A stretch of DNA of 62,724 bases from an uncultured Clostridia bacterium (GTDB taxonomy: Bacteria > Bacillota > Clostridia > Oscillospirales > Ruminococcaceae). Positions within the stretch are counted from its first letter, which is position 1. The number at the start of each line of letters is the position of its first letter. This document shows, piece after piece, positions 17,514 through 26,730 of the stretch. The DNA lies in assembly GCA_944387315.1 (NCBI GenBank), contig CALXEL010000028.1:1-62724 (forward strand), in the 5' to 3' direction. Under the pieces are notes generated by a model that was not told the DNA's origin, made no database searches, and saw only the letters and a list, made by a program, of their open reading frames with translations. Made by a program: the position numbers and the translations under genes.

Positions 17514-18349
17514 GAGCGCCGGTCAACAAGATCATCGACCACAGTGTAGTGGATGGGGACGGCAACCGAACCGCCATCTTTTTTCAGGGCTGTCCCTTCT
17601 CTTGCCTTTATTGCCACAATCCCGAAACCATCTCCCTCTGCCAAAAGTGTGGGGCCTGTGTCAGCCACTGCCCAGTAGGGGCGCTGCGCCTGGAGCATGG
17701 TGAAATCCTTTGGCGGGAGGACCTCTGTGTGGGGTGTGACAGCTGCCTTAAGGTCTGTCCCCACAACAGCTCTCCCAAGGTGCGGGAGATGACGGTGGAA
17801 GAGGTTCTGGACCGGGTGGAGCAAAACCGCCCCTTTATTCGGGGAATCACCTGCTCCGGCGGGGAATGTACCCTTTACGCCGACTTTATGACCCAGCTGT
17901 TTAAGATAACCCGGGAGCGGGGACTTACCAACCTGGTGGACAGCAACGGTACCCTGGACTTTTCCCAGGCAGACGATTTGATGGCGGTCTGTGACGGTGT
18001 CATGCTGGACCTCAAATGCTTTGACCGCCAGGCTCATATCCGCCTTACTGGAAAGGACAACGACCTGGTGCTGGCCAATGCCCGTTGGCTGGCCTCCCAG
18101 GGGAAATTGCCTGAGATCCGCACAGTGGTCATCCCCGGAGAGCTGCCCAACCAGGAGACGGTACGGGAGGTTTGCAAAATGCTTTCTCCCTACCTGAAAA
18201 CAACCTCCATCCGTTACAAGCTGATTCGGTTTCGCCCCTGGGGGGTGCGGGAACCCTATAAGAGTTTTCCGGTTCCCGATGACAGCCTGATGGAAGAACT
18301 GCGGCAGATTGCTCTCTCCTATGGTTTTACCGATGTTCTGGTGGTGTAA
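17510..18349 (+). CDS. yjjW: YjjW family glycyl radical enzyme activase
   Basis: A 279-residue radical SAM protein. The SAM cluster motif is C28-P-F-S-C32-L-Y-C35, and two further 4Fe-4S cluster motifs (CQKCGACVSHCP and CVGCDSCLKVCP) occupy about 43-85, as in glycyl radical activases with a ferredoxin insert. ITCSGGECT is the SAM-binding GGE region. It should abstract hydrogen from Gly462 of the adjacent YjjI. The ATG overlaps the yjjI stop (ATGA), so the two are translationally coupled. A hairpin terminator follows. Confidence 0.92.
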   Translation: MRAPVNKIIDHSVVDGDGNRTAIFFQGCPFSCLYCHNPETISLCQKCGACVSHCPVGALRLEHGEILWREDLCVGCDSCLKVCPHNSSPKVREMTVEEVLDRVEQNRPFIRGITCSGGECTLYADFMTQLFKITRERGLTNLVDSNGTLDFSQADDLMAVCDGVMLDLKCFDRQAHIRLTGKDNDLVLANARWLASQGKLPEIRTVVIPGELPNQETVREVCKMLSPYLKTTSIRYKLIRFRPWGVREPYKSFPVPDDSLMEELRQIALSYGFTDVLVV

Positions 18350-18360
18350 GCCGCCTATTA

Positions 18361-18392
18361 AGAAAGGGCCCTCCTGGGAGGGCTCTTTTCTT
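18361..18392. terminator. Terminator between yjjW and the SLC13 gene
   Basis: Stem AGAAAGGGCCCTCC at 18361-18374 against GGAGGGCTCTTTTCT from 18377, with one G-U pair and a mismatch. It probably works in both directions. Confidence 0.7.
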
Positions 18393-18400
18393 ATGCTGAT

Positions 18401-19123
18401 TTAGGAATACAGCGGCCAGAAGATGGGGACGATGACCAAAGTGGTCAGATAGCAGAGGAAAAGCAAGGGAAGACCGGCCTTTACATAGTCGTTGAAGCGG
18501 TATCCGCCAGGCTTCATAACCAGAGTATTGGGAGGGGTACCTACCAGTGAGATCAGTCCACCTAGGCTGCAGGAGAATGCCAGAGGCATCAGCAGGCGGG
18601 TACGGCTGCATCCCACTGACTTGGAAAAGCCGACACAGATAGGCAGCAGCACTGCTACAGTACCAGTGTTGCTGAGCATGGAGGACAGTCCAGCACTCAT
18701 AATCATAACGCCCAGCATGGCGGCGCTTTCGCTTTTACCTGCCACTTTGGCCATTTTCTCACCGATAATGTCTACAATGCCGGTGGAGAACATGGCGCCG
18801 CCCACTACAAACATGCCGCCGAAGATGATAACGGTAGAGTCGGAAAAGCCGGAAAAAATACTGTCGGCTGACAAAACACCGGTATACCACAGAGCTACCG
18901 GAACACCCAAAGCGGCGATGGCGATGGGAACCAGCTCAAAAATAAACAGAATGGAAACCAGGCCCAAAATCAACAGAGTCAGGTTGCTGGCGCTCCATCC
19001 CAGAATCTGATGGGCGACAAATAAAATCAGAATATCCACAGCCACCGCTGCCATACCAATCCACTGTTTGGTATCAAAGGTGGTGTGGAGATCTGACGTT
19101 TTCACCAAAATGCTCTCTTTCAT
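18401..19123 (-). CDS. Half-length SLC13/DASS-type anion permease
   Basis: A 240-residue membrane protein matching only the first structural repeat of SLC13 (divalent anion:sodium symporter) permeases, which normally have about 440-590 residues. It keeps the first SNT motif (MLSNTGTVAVLLPI) and the GLISLVGTPPNTLV region, then ends after one more hydrophobic helix. The second repeat with its SNT motif is absent, and only about 50 bases separate the stop from the yjjW stop, so it is not nearby in another frame. GAGGAGAG supports the ATG at 19123 over an upstream in-frame start. It is divergent from a LysR gene. It could be a decayed gene or a protein working as a dimer of halves. Confidence 0.75.
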   Translation of the reverse strand: MKESILVKTSDLHTTFDTKQWIGMAAVAVDILILFVAHQILGWSASNLTLLILGLVSILFIFELVPIAIAALGVPVALWYTGVLSADSIFSGFSDSTVIIFGGMFVVGGAMFSTGIVDIIGEKMAKVAGKSESAAMLGVMIMSAGLSSMLSNTGTVAVLLPICVGFSKSVGCSRTRLLMPLAFSCSLGGLISLVGTPPNTLVMKPGGYRFNDYVKAGLPLLFLCYLTTLVIVPIFWPLYS

Positions 19124-19378
19124 TTTCTTTCTCTCCTCACAATTGAAATTTGCCACAAACAACACAAAAAACCATTTTGTGGAATTGTTTTTTATTATAA
19201 TGGCTGATTTTATACTGTCTAATAGATATAAATAAAGTATTAATAACTATAAATATATTACAAAGCGACTGTTTGGCAAAAACACCAACAGTCCTCTTGT
19301 CATTTATGGCAAATCCATATATAATAAGACAAGATACAATATATATTGATAATAAAAAGTATGAATGGGAGAATTTGC

Positions 19379-20302
19379 ATGGATTTACGCCAGCTGCAAT
19401 ATTTTAAAAAGACCGCTGAGCTGCAGCATGTGACCAAGGCCGCCCAGGAATTGATGATCGCCCAGCCCGCGCTGACCAAATCCTTAAAACAGCTGGAAAC
19501 TGAGCTGGGAACCGAACTGTTTGACAGGCGGGGACGGAATATCTACCTCAACAAGACGGGAGAGGCCTTTCTCATTAAGGTCAGCGAGGCGCTGGCTATT
19601 TTAGAGGATGCCCAAAATGAGGTCCGCCTCTCTGCTCAAAAGACCGAGAATACCCTGCGGCTGACCTTTTTGGCCTCCTCCCTGCAACTGCCCTATCTGA
19701 TTAAAAATTTTAAGGCTATCCATCCCGATGTCACCTTTCTGACCCAGCAGTATGAGCAGAAGGGCACATCGGAAGGAGAATCGGACTTTACGGTTTATTC
19801 CTCCCTGTACGAGAAAGCCCAGCCCAACAGCCGCTTGCTGATTACCGAGGAGGTGTGTCTGGCGGTGCCTTTGGACCACCCATTGGCCCACTACAAATCG
19901 GTACATCTGAAAGATGTGCGGTGGGAACACTTTATTTCTCTCAAACCAACTTTGGGATTGCGCAAAACTATGGACTGGTATTGCAATGAAAGCGGTGTAG
20001 TGATTAAGCCGGTGATTGAAAGCGACGACCCGGTGACGGTGCGGAACTTGGTGGCCAGTGGGTATGGCATTACCTTCTATCCATCGGTCACCTGGGGAAG
20101 GCCTGATCCCCGTAAAATGAAGCTGGTCAACATTTCCGATCCGGTTTGTTTTCGGCAGCTCTATGTCAGCTGGCCCAAATATCGGAAGTTCAGCCCTCTT
20201 TCCCAGTCCTTCTTAAACTTTATTACAGCCTACTATCAGGAATTGGACGCCAATTACAAAAGCAGCCTAATGAGTCTCCAGACAACTACAACAAAGGAAT
20301 AG
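19379..20302 (+). CDS. LysR family transcriptional regulator
   Basis: A 307-residue LysR protein with a winged helix (MDLRQLQYFKKTAELQHVTK, then AAQELMIAQPALTKSLKQLE) and an effector domain from about 90. The ATG at 19379 was chosen because it begins at the family's usual MDLRQLQYF; in-frame ATGs upstream would add a non-homologous leader. It is divergent from the half-length SLC13 gene. The AT-rich spacer holds an inverted repeat, GACTGTTTGG (19267-19276) with CCAACAGTC (19285-19293), that may be its binding site. The effector is unknown; a di- or tricarboxylate would fit the neighbour. Confidence 0.92.
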   Translation: MDLRQLQYFKKTAELQHVTKAAQELMIAQPALTKSLKQLETELGTELFDRRGRNIYLNKTGEAFLIKVSEALAILEDAQNEVRLSAQKTENTLRLTFLASSLQLPYLIKNFKAIHPDVTFLTQQYEQKGTSEGESDFTVYSSLYEKAQPNSRLLITEEVCLAVPLDHPLAHYKSVHLKDVRWEHFISLKPTLGLRKTMDWYCNESGVVIKPVIESDDPVTVRNLVASGYGITFYPSVTWGRPDPRKMKLVNISDPVCFRQLYVSWPKYRKFSPLSQSFLNFITAYYQELDANYKSSLMSLQTTTTKE

Positions 20303-20330
20303 AAAAGTGCCAGCGTCAGCTGGCACTTTT
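20303..20330 (+). terminator. Intrinsic terminator after the LysR gene
   Basis: A 12-bp stem, AAAAGTGCCAGC with GCTGGCACTTTT, loop GTCA, and one further T. The stem starts right after the stop codon. Confidence 0.88.
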
Positions 20331-20580
20331 TGCATGAAAAGATAGAAATGAGTGCATATTCCAAGGCGTTCCCTCATTTGGTAAAGTGTGCCAAAGAAAG
20401 GAGAAAAATGCAAAAAAATAAAATAAAAACTTCATTTTAAGACTGAAAATACACCGTATATATGCAATAATACCATAAAAAAGAAAAAAACACCGGTAAA
20501 ATCGTGCAATTCCAGCCTAGGATTCCTTCAAAAAACATGATACAATAAGACGACCTGAATGAATTGCAGAGGTGTTTTAC

Positions 20581-23500
20581 ATGCAAAAACGGGAAATTAA
20601 AAAGGTCTTAGTGGCCAACCGGGGAGAAATTGCCATCCGGGTATTTCGCGCCTGCTCCGATATGGGGATCAAAACGGTGGCCATCTATTCCAAAGAGGAT
20701 AAATTCAATCTGTTCCGCACCAAAGCGGATGAAGCCTATCTGATCGGTGAGAATAAAAGCCCTTTGGGGGCCTATTTGGATATTGGTGAAATTATCAAAC
20801 TGGCCAAGCGTAAAGGGGTGGATGCCATTCACCCAGGCTATGGCTTCCTCTCGGAAAACGCTGAGTTTGCCAAAGCCTGTGAGAAAAACGGCATCCTCTT
20901 TATTGGCCCACCCTCTTCGGTATTGGCCCAGATGGGGGATAAACTCAATGCCAAAGCTCTGGCTATTACAGCGGGTGTGCCCATCATTCCCGGCACAACC
21001 CGCCCTCTGGCGTCTTTGGAAGAGGCCAGAGCCAAGGGAGAGGAATTTGGCTATCCGGTTATTTTAAAGGCTGCCGCCGGTGGTGGCGGCCGGGGAATGC
21101 GGCGGGTCAACCGTCCCGAAGAGCTGCCACCCGCCTGGGAGATGGTAAAAAATGAGGCTCGGAAGGCCTTTGGCAGCGAGGATATCTTTATGGAAAAATT
21201 CCTCGAGGAGCCTAAGCACATTGAGGTGCAGATCCTGGCCGACAGCTATGGCAATGTGGTGCATCTCTATGAGCGGGACTGTTCGGTACAGCGCCGCTAT
21301 CAGAAGGTAGTGGAATTCACTCCGGCCTTTTCGGTGCCCCAGCAGGTGCGGGAACGGATCTATGGGGACGCTTTAAAAATTGCCCGGGCAGTGGGCTATG
21401 TCAACGCGGGCACTGTGGAATTTCTGGTGGACCGGGAGGGACACCATTATTTTATCGAGATGAACCCCCGGATTCAGGTGGAACACACGGTCACCGAAAT
21501 GGTTACCGGCATCGATCTGGTTAAAGCCCAGATCAGCGTGGCCAAGGGTTGTTCTCTCTCTGACCCGGAAATTGGTATTTCCAGCCAAGAGGATGTCCAG
21601 TCCCGGGGCTATGCCATCCAGTGCCGGATTACCACCGAGGATCCCCACAACAACTTCGCTCCCGACATTGGAAAAATCACCACCTACCGTTCCGGCGGCG
21701 GCTTTGGCGTCCGTCTGGATGCGGGCAACGCCTTTACCGGAGCGGAAATCACCCCCTACTATGACAGCCTGCTGGTGAAAATCACCACCTATGACCGCAC
21801 TTTTGAGGGGGCTGTCCGGAAAGCGCTCCGCTCCATCGCTGAGATTCGGATTCGAGGGGTAAAGACCAACATCTCCTTTATCAACAATATCCTTTCCCAT
21901 CCAGTATTCCTGGCTGGGGGATGCCATACCAAGTTTATTGACGAGACCCCCTCCCTCTTTAATATGAAGGAGTCTAAAGACAGAGCTACCAAGGTGCTCA
22001 AATACATTGGGGATATTATTGTCAATCAGCACCCGGAAATGGAGAAGGGGCCTTTTGAGGAACCACCGGTTCCCCGGTTTGAGGGCCCGGCGCCAGAGGG
22101 AGTTAAGGCCATTCTGGACTCCCAGGGTCCCAAGGGGCTGCAAAACTGGATTCTGGGGCAGAAAAAACTTCTGGTTACCGACACCACTTTCCGGGATGCC
22201 CACCAATCCCTGCTGGCCACCCGGGTGCGGACCCATGATCTGGTTCGAATCGCTGAGGGCACTTCCCATATTCTTTCTGACGCCTTTTCCTTGGAGATGT
22301 GGGGGGGAGCTACCTTCGATGTGGCCTACCGGTTCCTCCACGAGTCCCCCTGGGAGCGGTTGGACACCTTGCGCCGCCGGATTCCCAACATTCCTTTCCA
22401 GATGTTGTTCCGAGGGGCCAACGCCGTAGGCTACACCAATTACCCAGACAATGTGATCCGGGCCTTTATCCAGGAGGCGGCCCGCAGTGGTATTGATATC
22501 TTCCGGATTTTTGACGCTTTCAACTGGCTGCCCAATATGGAACTGGCCCTGGAGGAAGTGGCCTCCCAAGGTAAGGTGGCCGAAGCCTGTATCTGTTATA
22601 CCGGGGATATTTTAAATCCCAAAGAGGACAAATACCCCCTGGAATACTATGTGAAGCTGGCCAGGGAGCTGGAGCGCCGGGGTGCCCATATCCTCTGCAT
22701 TAAGGATATGGCTGGCCTGCTCAAACCCTACGCCGCCAAAAAGCTGGTGGAGACCCTGAAAGGGGAGGTGGGATTGCCTATCCATCTCCACACCCACGAC
22801 ACCAGCGGCAATCAGATCGCCGCGTTGCTCATGGCCTGTGAGGCCGGCGTGGATATTGTGGATACCGCAATCAGCAGTATGGCCTCCCTCACCAGCCAGC
22901 CCTCCCTCAACTCTCTTGTGGCGGCCCTGGAGGGACAGCCCCGGGATACTGGGCTGGATCTGGGCCAGCTGCAGCAGTTGACCGACTACTGGGCGGAGGT
23001 ACGGCCTTTCTATCAGCAGTTTGAGGCAGACCTGAAAAATCCCGTCACCGATATTTACCGCTATGAAATTCCCGGCGGCCAGTACACCAACCTGAAGCCC
23101 CAGGTGGAAAGCTTGGGTATGGGCCACCAGTTTGGGGAAATCAAGGAAAAATACAAGGAAGTCAACGATCTGCTGGGGAATATTATCAAGGTGACCCCCT
23201 CCGCCAAGATGGTGGGCGATATGGCTATCTTTATGGTGCAGAATGGGTTGGATTCCGACAATATTGTGGAGCGTGGAGCTTCCCTCACCTTCCCGGATTC
23301 GGTTGTCAACTATTTTGAGGGGATGATGGGCCAGCCTCAGGGAGGCTTCCCCAAGGAACTGCAGCGGGTAGTTCTGAAGGAGAAAACTCCCATCACCTGC
23401 CGCCCTGGCCAACTACTGGCCCCTGTGGATTTTGATAAAGTGCGGGAAAAACTGGAGGAGTTTTATCCCAATCCCAGCCTGCGGGATGTGATTGGATGGT

Positions 23501-24006
23501 GCCTCTACCCCAAGGTAATGGAAAACTTCCTGCGTCACCGCAGCGATTATGGAGATATCAGCCGGATGCCCAGCCATGTGTTCTTTATGGGATTGGGCAA
23601 AGGGGAGAGTGCTGAGATCAACATTGAAACTGGTAAAACTCTGATGATTAAGTATATTGGCCCTGGGGAGCTCAATGAGGATGGCACCCGGGAGCTGCAA
23701 TTTGAGCTCAACGGCGCCCGGCGGGATGTTGCTGTGGCTGACCACAGCGCGTCGGTAACTGTGCACCAGGTTCCCATGGCCGATCCGGAGAACAAAGCCC
23801 AGGTGGGAGCCAGCATACCAGGTGGCGTAGCTAAAATTCTGGTAAAACCAGGGGATGTGGTCCAGGCCAATCAGGTTTTGATGATGATTGAGGCTATGAA
23901 GATGGAAACCAGCGTGGTTTCCCATATCGCCGGCACCATTGATCAGGTTTTGGTCAGTGAGGGGCAATCGGTAAAAGCCGGAGAGCTTCTTGTGACCATG
24001 CGTTAA
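20581..24006 (+). CDS. pyc: Pyruvate carboxylase
   Basis: A 1141-residue single-chain biotin enzyme carboxylating pyruvate to oxaloacetate. The order is biotin carboxylase with ATP-grasp (about 1-450, starting KVLVANRGEIAIRVFRAC), carboxyltransferase (from about 530, with TTFRDAHQSLLATR and the metal site HLHTHDTSG), the allosteric and linker region, then the biotinyl domain with EAMKMET, biotinylated at Lys1107. Length is normal. The ATG at 20581 follows AGAGGTG; an in-frame GTG at 20572 overlaps that site. An extended -10 (TGATACAAT, 20538-20546) lies about 35 bases before the start. It links glycolysis to C4 acids; a citrate lyase route would feed the same pool. Confidence 0.97.
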   Translation: MQKREIKKVLVANRGEIAIRVFRACSDMGIKTVAIYSKEDKFNLFRTKADEAYLIGENKSPLGAYLDIGEIIKLAKRKGVDAIHPGYGFLSENAEFAKACEKNGILFIGPPSSVLAQMGDKLNAKALAITAGVPIIPGTTRPLASLEEARAKGEEFGYPVILKAAAGGGGRGMRRVNRPEELPPAWEMVKNEARKAFGSEDIFMEKFLEEPKHIEVQILADSYGNVVHLYERDCSVQRRYQKVVEFTPAFSVPQQVRERIYGDALKIARAVGYVNAGTVEFLVDREGHHYFIEMNPRIQVEHTVTEMVTGIDLVKAQISVAKGCSLSDPEIGISSQEDVQSRGYAIQCRITTEDPHNNFAPDIGKITTYRSGGGFGVRLDAGNAFTGAEITPYYDSLLVKITTYDRTFEGAVRKALRSIAEIRIRGVKTNISFINNILSHPVFLAGGCHTKFIDETPSLFNMKESKDRATKVLKYIGDIIVNQHPEMEKGPFEEPPVPRFEGPAPEGVKAILDSQGPKGLQNWILGQKKLLVTDTTFRDAHQSLLATRVRTHDLVRIAEGTSHILSDAFSLEMWGGATFDVAYRFLHESPWERLDTLRRRIPNIPFQMLFRGANAVGYTNYPDNVIRAFIQEAARSGIDIFRIFDAFNWLPNMELALEEVASQGKVAEACICYTGDILNPKEDKYPLEYYVKLARELERRGAHILCIKDMAGLLKPYAAKKLVETLKGEVGLPIHLHTHDTSGNQIAALLMACEAGVDIVDTAISSMASLTSQPSLNSLVAALEGQPRDTGLDLGQLQQLTDYWAEVRPFYQQFEADLKNPVTDIYRYEIPGGQYTNLKPQVESLGMGHQFGEIKEKYKEVNDLLGNIIKVTPSAKMVGDMAIFMVQNGLDSDNIVERGASLTFPDSVVNYFEGMMGQPQGGFPKELQRVVLKEKTPITCRPGQLLAPVDFDKVREKLEEFYPNPSLRDVIGWCLYPKVMENFLRHRSDYGDISRMPSHVFFMGLGKGESAEINIETGKTLMIKYIGPGELNEDGTRELQFELNGARRDVAVADHSASVTVHQVPMADPENKAQVGASIPGGVAKILVKPGDVVQANQVLMMIEAMKMETSVVSHIAGTIDQVLVSEGQSVKAGELLVTMR

Positions 24007-24033
24007 CAACAGCACCCCAATTTGCTTTTCAGC

Positions 24034-24076
24034 AAAAAAGGTCCTGTCGATTCATAGAATCGACAGGACCTTTTTT
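24034..24076 (+). terminator. Strong terminator after pyc
   Basis: A 20-bp perfect stem (24034-24053 with 24057-24076) whose ends are an A tract and a T tract, so it can work in both directions. Confidence 0.92.
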
Positions 24077-24138
24077 CCGCAAAATGAAAGGGACAGAGCC
24101 AGTGGGGGAGAGAAACGGTGGCTTTGGGGTTTCTGGTC

Positions 24139-24165
24139 ACAAAAAAATCCCAACCTCATACAATA
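24139..24165 (+). promoter_or_regulatory. Sigma-K-like mother-cell promoter
   Basis: AC at 24139-24140, 16-base spacer, then CATACAATA at 24157-24165, matching the Bacillus sigma-K consensus AC-N16/17-CATANNNTA. CATACAAT alone also equals the sigma-E -10, but no sigma-E -35 was seen. It lies about 45 bases before the cysteine-rich gene. Confidence 0.55.
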
Positions 24166-24207
24166 ATATTGAGTATAACCTCAAAATGATTCAGAGGAGG
24201 ATTTTTT

Positions 24208-24993
24208 ATGGCAGTTCCAAAGGACGCGGCCAATCCGGCGGCAGTTGGTACCAACTGCTTTAAAGAAGCGGTTTGCATTAATACCAAACGGATTTATGAT
24301 TCCTGCAGCGATAAAGATTGTTTGGAAGATTTACCGGTTTATTTTACCGATCAGGTACAGCCGGTGATCAACAACAGCGCCGCAGTGAAGGTAAAAAGTG
24401 TAGAAATTCTAAATGTGTACTTAGATGTAGAACCTGTACCTTTTAACAAAGGGTTTTACTCGGTGGATATGACCTTCTTTTTCCTGATTCGGCTGAGCGC
24501 CTATCCCAATTCCATGTCTCAGCCAGTCAATGCCACAGGTATTGCCACCTTTACCAAGCGGGTCATTCTGTACGGCAGCGAAGGCAATGTCCGGGTGTTC
24601 TGCAGCGATATCTGCAATCCAGTGGGCACCACCACCCATATGCCCAAAGCCTGTTTGCAGGTTGCTGATCCCATCGCCCTTTCCAGCAAGCTGTGTGAAT
24701 CCTGTGATTGTGAGTGCTGTGGAATCACCTTCCCCGAGGAAATCTGTGGCTGCTTTAAAGGCAATTTTGGCTGCTGTCAGCCGGAAAAACAGGTTTATGT
24801 CACATTGGGCCTCTTTACCATTGTACAGTTGGAACGGACTGTACAGATGATGGTACCTACCTATGATTTCTGTATTCCCGACAAGGAGAGCGAATGCACC
24901 ACCGATGATCCCTGTCAGCTGTTTAAACGGCTGAAATTCCCCACCAATTCTTTCTTCCCGCCCAATCTGTCTGAGCTGGATTGCGAGGAATAA
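24208..24993 (+). CDS. Cysteine-rich protein of unknown function, putative spore protein
   Basis: A 261-residue protein with 20 cysteines, densest in CESCDCECCG and ICGCFKGNFGCC at about 167-193. The N-terminal NTKRIYDSCSDKDCLEDL segment resembles a pattern seen in uncharacterised clostridial proteins, but I cannot name a family. No signal peptide or membrane segment is visible. AGAGGAGG precedes the ATG. A sigma-K-like promoter upstream suggests expression in the mother cell late in sporulation, when coat and exosporium proteins, often cysteine-rich, are made. It is monocistronic between strong terminators. The spore role is an inference from promoter and composition. Confidence 0.7.
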   Translation: MAVPKDAANPAAVGTNCFKEAVCINTKRIYDSCSDKDCLEDLPVYFTDQVQPVINNSAAVKVKSVEILNVYLDVEPVPFNKGFYSVDMTFFFLIRLSAYPNSMSQPVNATGIATFTKRVILYGSEGNVRVFCSDICNPVGTTTHMPKACLQVADPIALSSKLCESCDCECCGITFPEEICGCFKGNFGCCQPEKQVYVTLGLFTIVQLERTVQMMVPTYDFCIPDKESECTTDDPCQLFKRLKFPTNSFFPPNLSELDCEE

Positions 24994-25014
24994 TTTTCCC
25001 TCCATTCGCCCAAC

Positions 25015-25054
25015 AAAAAATCCCCTATGATCCCAGATCATAGGGGATTTTTTT
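25015..25054. terminator. Strong terminator after the cysteine-rich gene
   Basis: A 17-bp stem, AAAAAATCCCCTATGAT with its complement at 25037-25053, followed by further T. Confidence 0.92.
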
Positions 25055-25237
25055 GATCGGATTCCCAATGCTTCGGTGCATTTGGTTGGGAATTTGTTCT
25101 CTGGTGGCAACCGGTGTCGAAATGAAAACAAGGGCGTCGGGATATGGAAAAATCGTCTAGAGTATGGTATAATTTTTTAAATAACAGATGAAATAAAATG
25201 TCCGGATTTCCCCAGAAGATACAGGAGGATCATAAAG

Positions 25238-26017
25238 ATGGCCAAGGTAACATTGCTTGCGCATACCCCAAACCCAGAAAAAACAGTCGCCGCTGCGGCG
25301 AAACTTTGCTACAGCTCCAGTACCATTGACAGCTTGATGGAAAATCTCACCCAGGAAAAGGCGGGTGAGTTTGTTCAGATGCTGGCCCAGATGGGCCATG
25401 AAAGTCCTGTGGAGCATGTCAGCTTTACTTTTGGCATCGAAGGGGTATCCCGTTCTCTGCTGGCACAGATTACCCGCCACCGGATTGCTTCCTACAGTGT
25501 GCAAAGCCAGCGATATGTGCGGGAAAAGGACTTCCAGTTTGTCACCCCTCCTGAGATCGCTGCGGACCCCAAAGCCCATGCCCTGTTTAAAGAGGCAATG
25601 GATAATGCCATTGCCAGTTACAACGCGCTGGCTGATCTTTTAAAAGAAAAACACACCCATACCTTGATGGAGCAGGGAATTCCAGAGAAAGAAGCGCGCC
25701 GGCAAGCGGAAAAAATGGCCATTGAAGATGCCCGGTATGTGCTCCCCAATGCCTGCGACACCCAGATGATTGTTACTATGAATGCTCGTTCCCTCTACAA
25801 CTTCTTCCATCACCGGTGCTGTAACCGGGCCCAATGGGAAATTCGTGAGGTTGCCAAGCAGATGTTCCAGCTGGTCTATGAGGTGGCGCCGATGCTGTTT
25901 GTTTCGGCAGGGCCATCCTGTGTAAATGGGCCATGTCCGGAGGGCAGAATGTCCTGCGGCAGGATGGAAGAAATGCGTCGGGAATATGCCCGGCTCAAGG
26001 AGGCGGCAGCCAAATGA
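25238..26017 (+). CDS. thyX: FAD-dependent thymidylate synthase
   Basis: A 259-residue flavin-dependent thymidylate synthase making dTMP from dUMP with methylene-THF. The signature RHRxxSxxxxSxR is present at residues 80-92 ([13 protein letters not shown]). AGGAGG precedes the ATG. It overlaps tmk by four bases, so dTMP synthesis and phosphorylation are coupled. Use of ThyX spares dihydrofolate production and is common in anaerobes. A 5-formyl-THF cyclo-ligase gene lies about 2.5 kb downstream on the same strand. Confidence 0.97.
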   Translation: MAKVTLLAHTPNPEKTVAAAAKLCYSSSTIDSLMENLTQEKAGEFVQMLAQMGHESPVEHVSFTFGIEGVSRSLLAQITRHRIASYSVQSQRYVREKDFQFVTPPEIAADPKAHALFKEAMDNAIASYNALADLLKEKHTHTLMEQGIPEKEARRQAEKMAIEDARYVLPNACDTQMIVTMNARSLYNFFHHRCCNRAQWEIREVAKQMFQLVYEVAPMLFVSAGPSCVNGPCPEGRMSCGRMEEMRREYARLKEAAAK

Positions 26018-26703
26018 CCCGTGAAAAAGGCACGCTGATTGTCATTGATGGATTGGACGGCAGCGGAAAAGCTACCCAGGCCCAGCTGCTGCTCTCCCGG
26101 ATGGAACGGGAGGGATGGCCGGCCAAAAAGATTTCTTTCCCGGATTATGCCAATCCTTCTTCTACCTTGGTTAAGATGTATCTGGCCGGGGAGATCGGCA
26201 CATTGGATCAGGTGAACGCTTACGCGGCTTCTACTTTTTATAGCGTAGATCGCTATGTAAGTTTTCAAAATTTCTGGAAATCAGACTATGAAACCGGACA
26301 TACTATAATTGCTGACCGATATACCACCTCCAACGCGGTTCATCAGATGGGAAAGGAATCCCCCCAATGCTGGGACGCCTATCTGGATTGGTTGGCGGAT
26401 TTTGAATATAACAAGCTGGGGCTTCCTCAGCCGGACCTGGTGCTCTACTTAGATATGAGCCCCAATACCTCCCGCAAGCTGCTTTCTCACCGCTATGGGG
26501 GAGATGAGAGCAAACGGGATATCCACGAGGCCAATTTTAACTATCTGCTTCACTGCCGGGAGGCTGCCCTCTATGCCGCCGCTCATTGGCATTGGCAGAT
26601 AGTAAGCTGTTGCGATGGAGAAAATCCCTATCCGGTGGAGCAGATTGGGCAGACAATCTGGCAGATTGTCTGTGATAGTCTGGGTGACAGATCCCATGGA
26701 TGA
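26014..26703 (+). CDS. tmk: Thymidylate kinase (dTMP kinase)
   Basis: A 229-residue P-loop nucleoside monophosphate kinase converting dTMP to dTDP. The P-loop is GLDGSGKA at 13-20; the residue after GK is Ala rather than Thr or Ser, a form I recall in other clostridial Tmk-like proteins. DRY near residue 105 and the C-terminal QTIWQIV fit the family. The ATG overlaps the thyX stop (ATGA). An in-frame ATG farther upstream lies inside thyX and was rejected. Confidence 0.88.
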   Translation: MTREKGTLIVIDGLDGSGKATQAQLLLSRMEREGWPAKKISFPDYANPSSTLVKMYLAGEIGTLDQVNAYAASTFYSVDRYVSFQNFWKSDYETGHTIIADRYTTSNAVHQMGKESPQCWDAYLDWLADFEYNKLGLPQPDLVLYLDMSPNTSRKLLSHRYGGDESKRDIHEANFNYLLHCREAALYAAAHWHWQIVSCCDGENPYPVEQIGQTIWQIVCDSLGDRSHG

Positions 26704-26730
26704 GAAGCTCTGGCGGTATGGGGAGGAACC

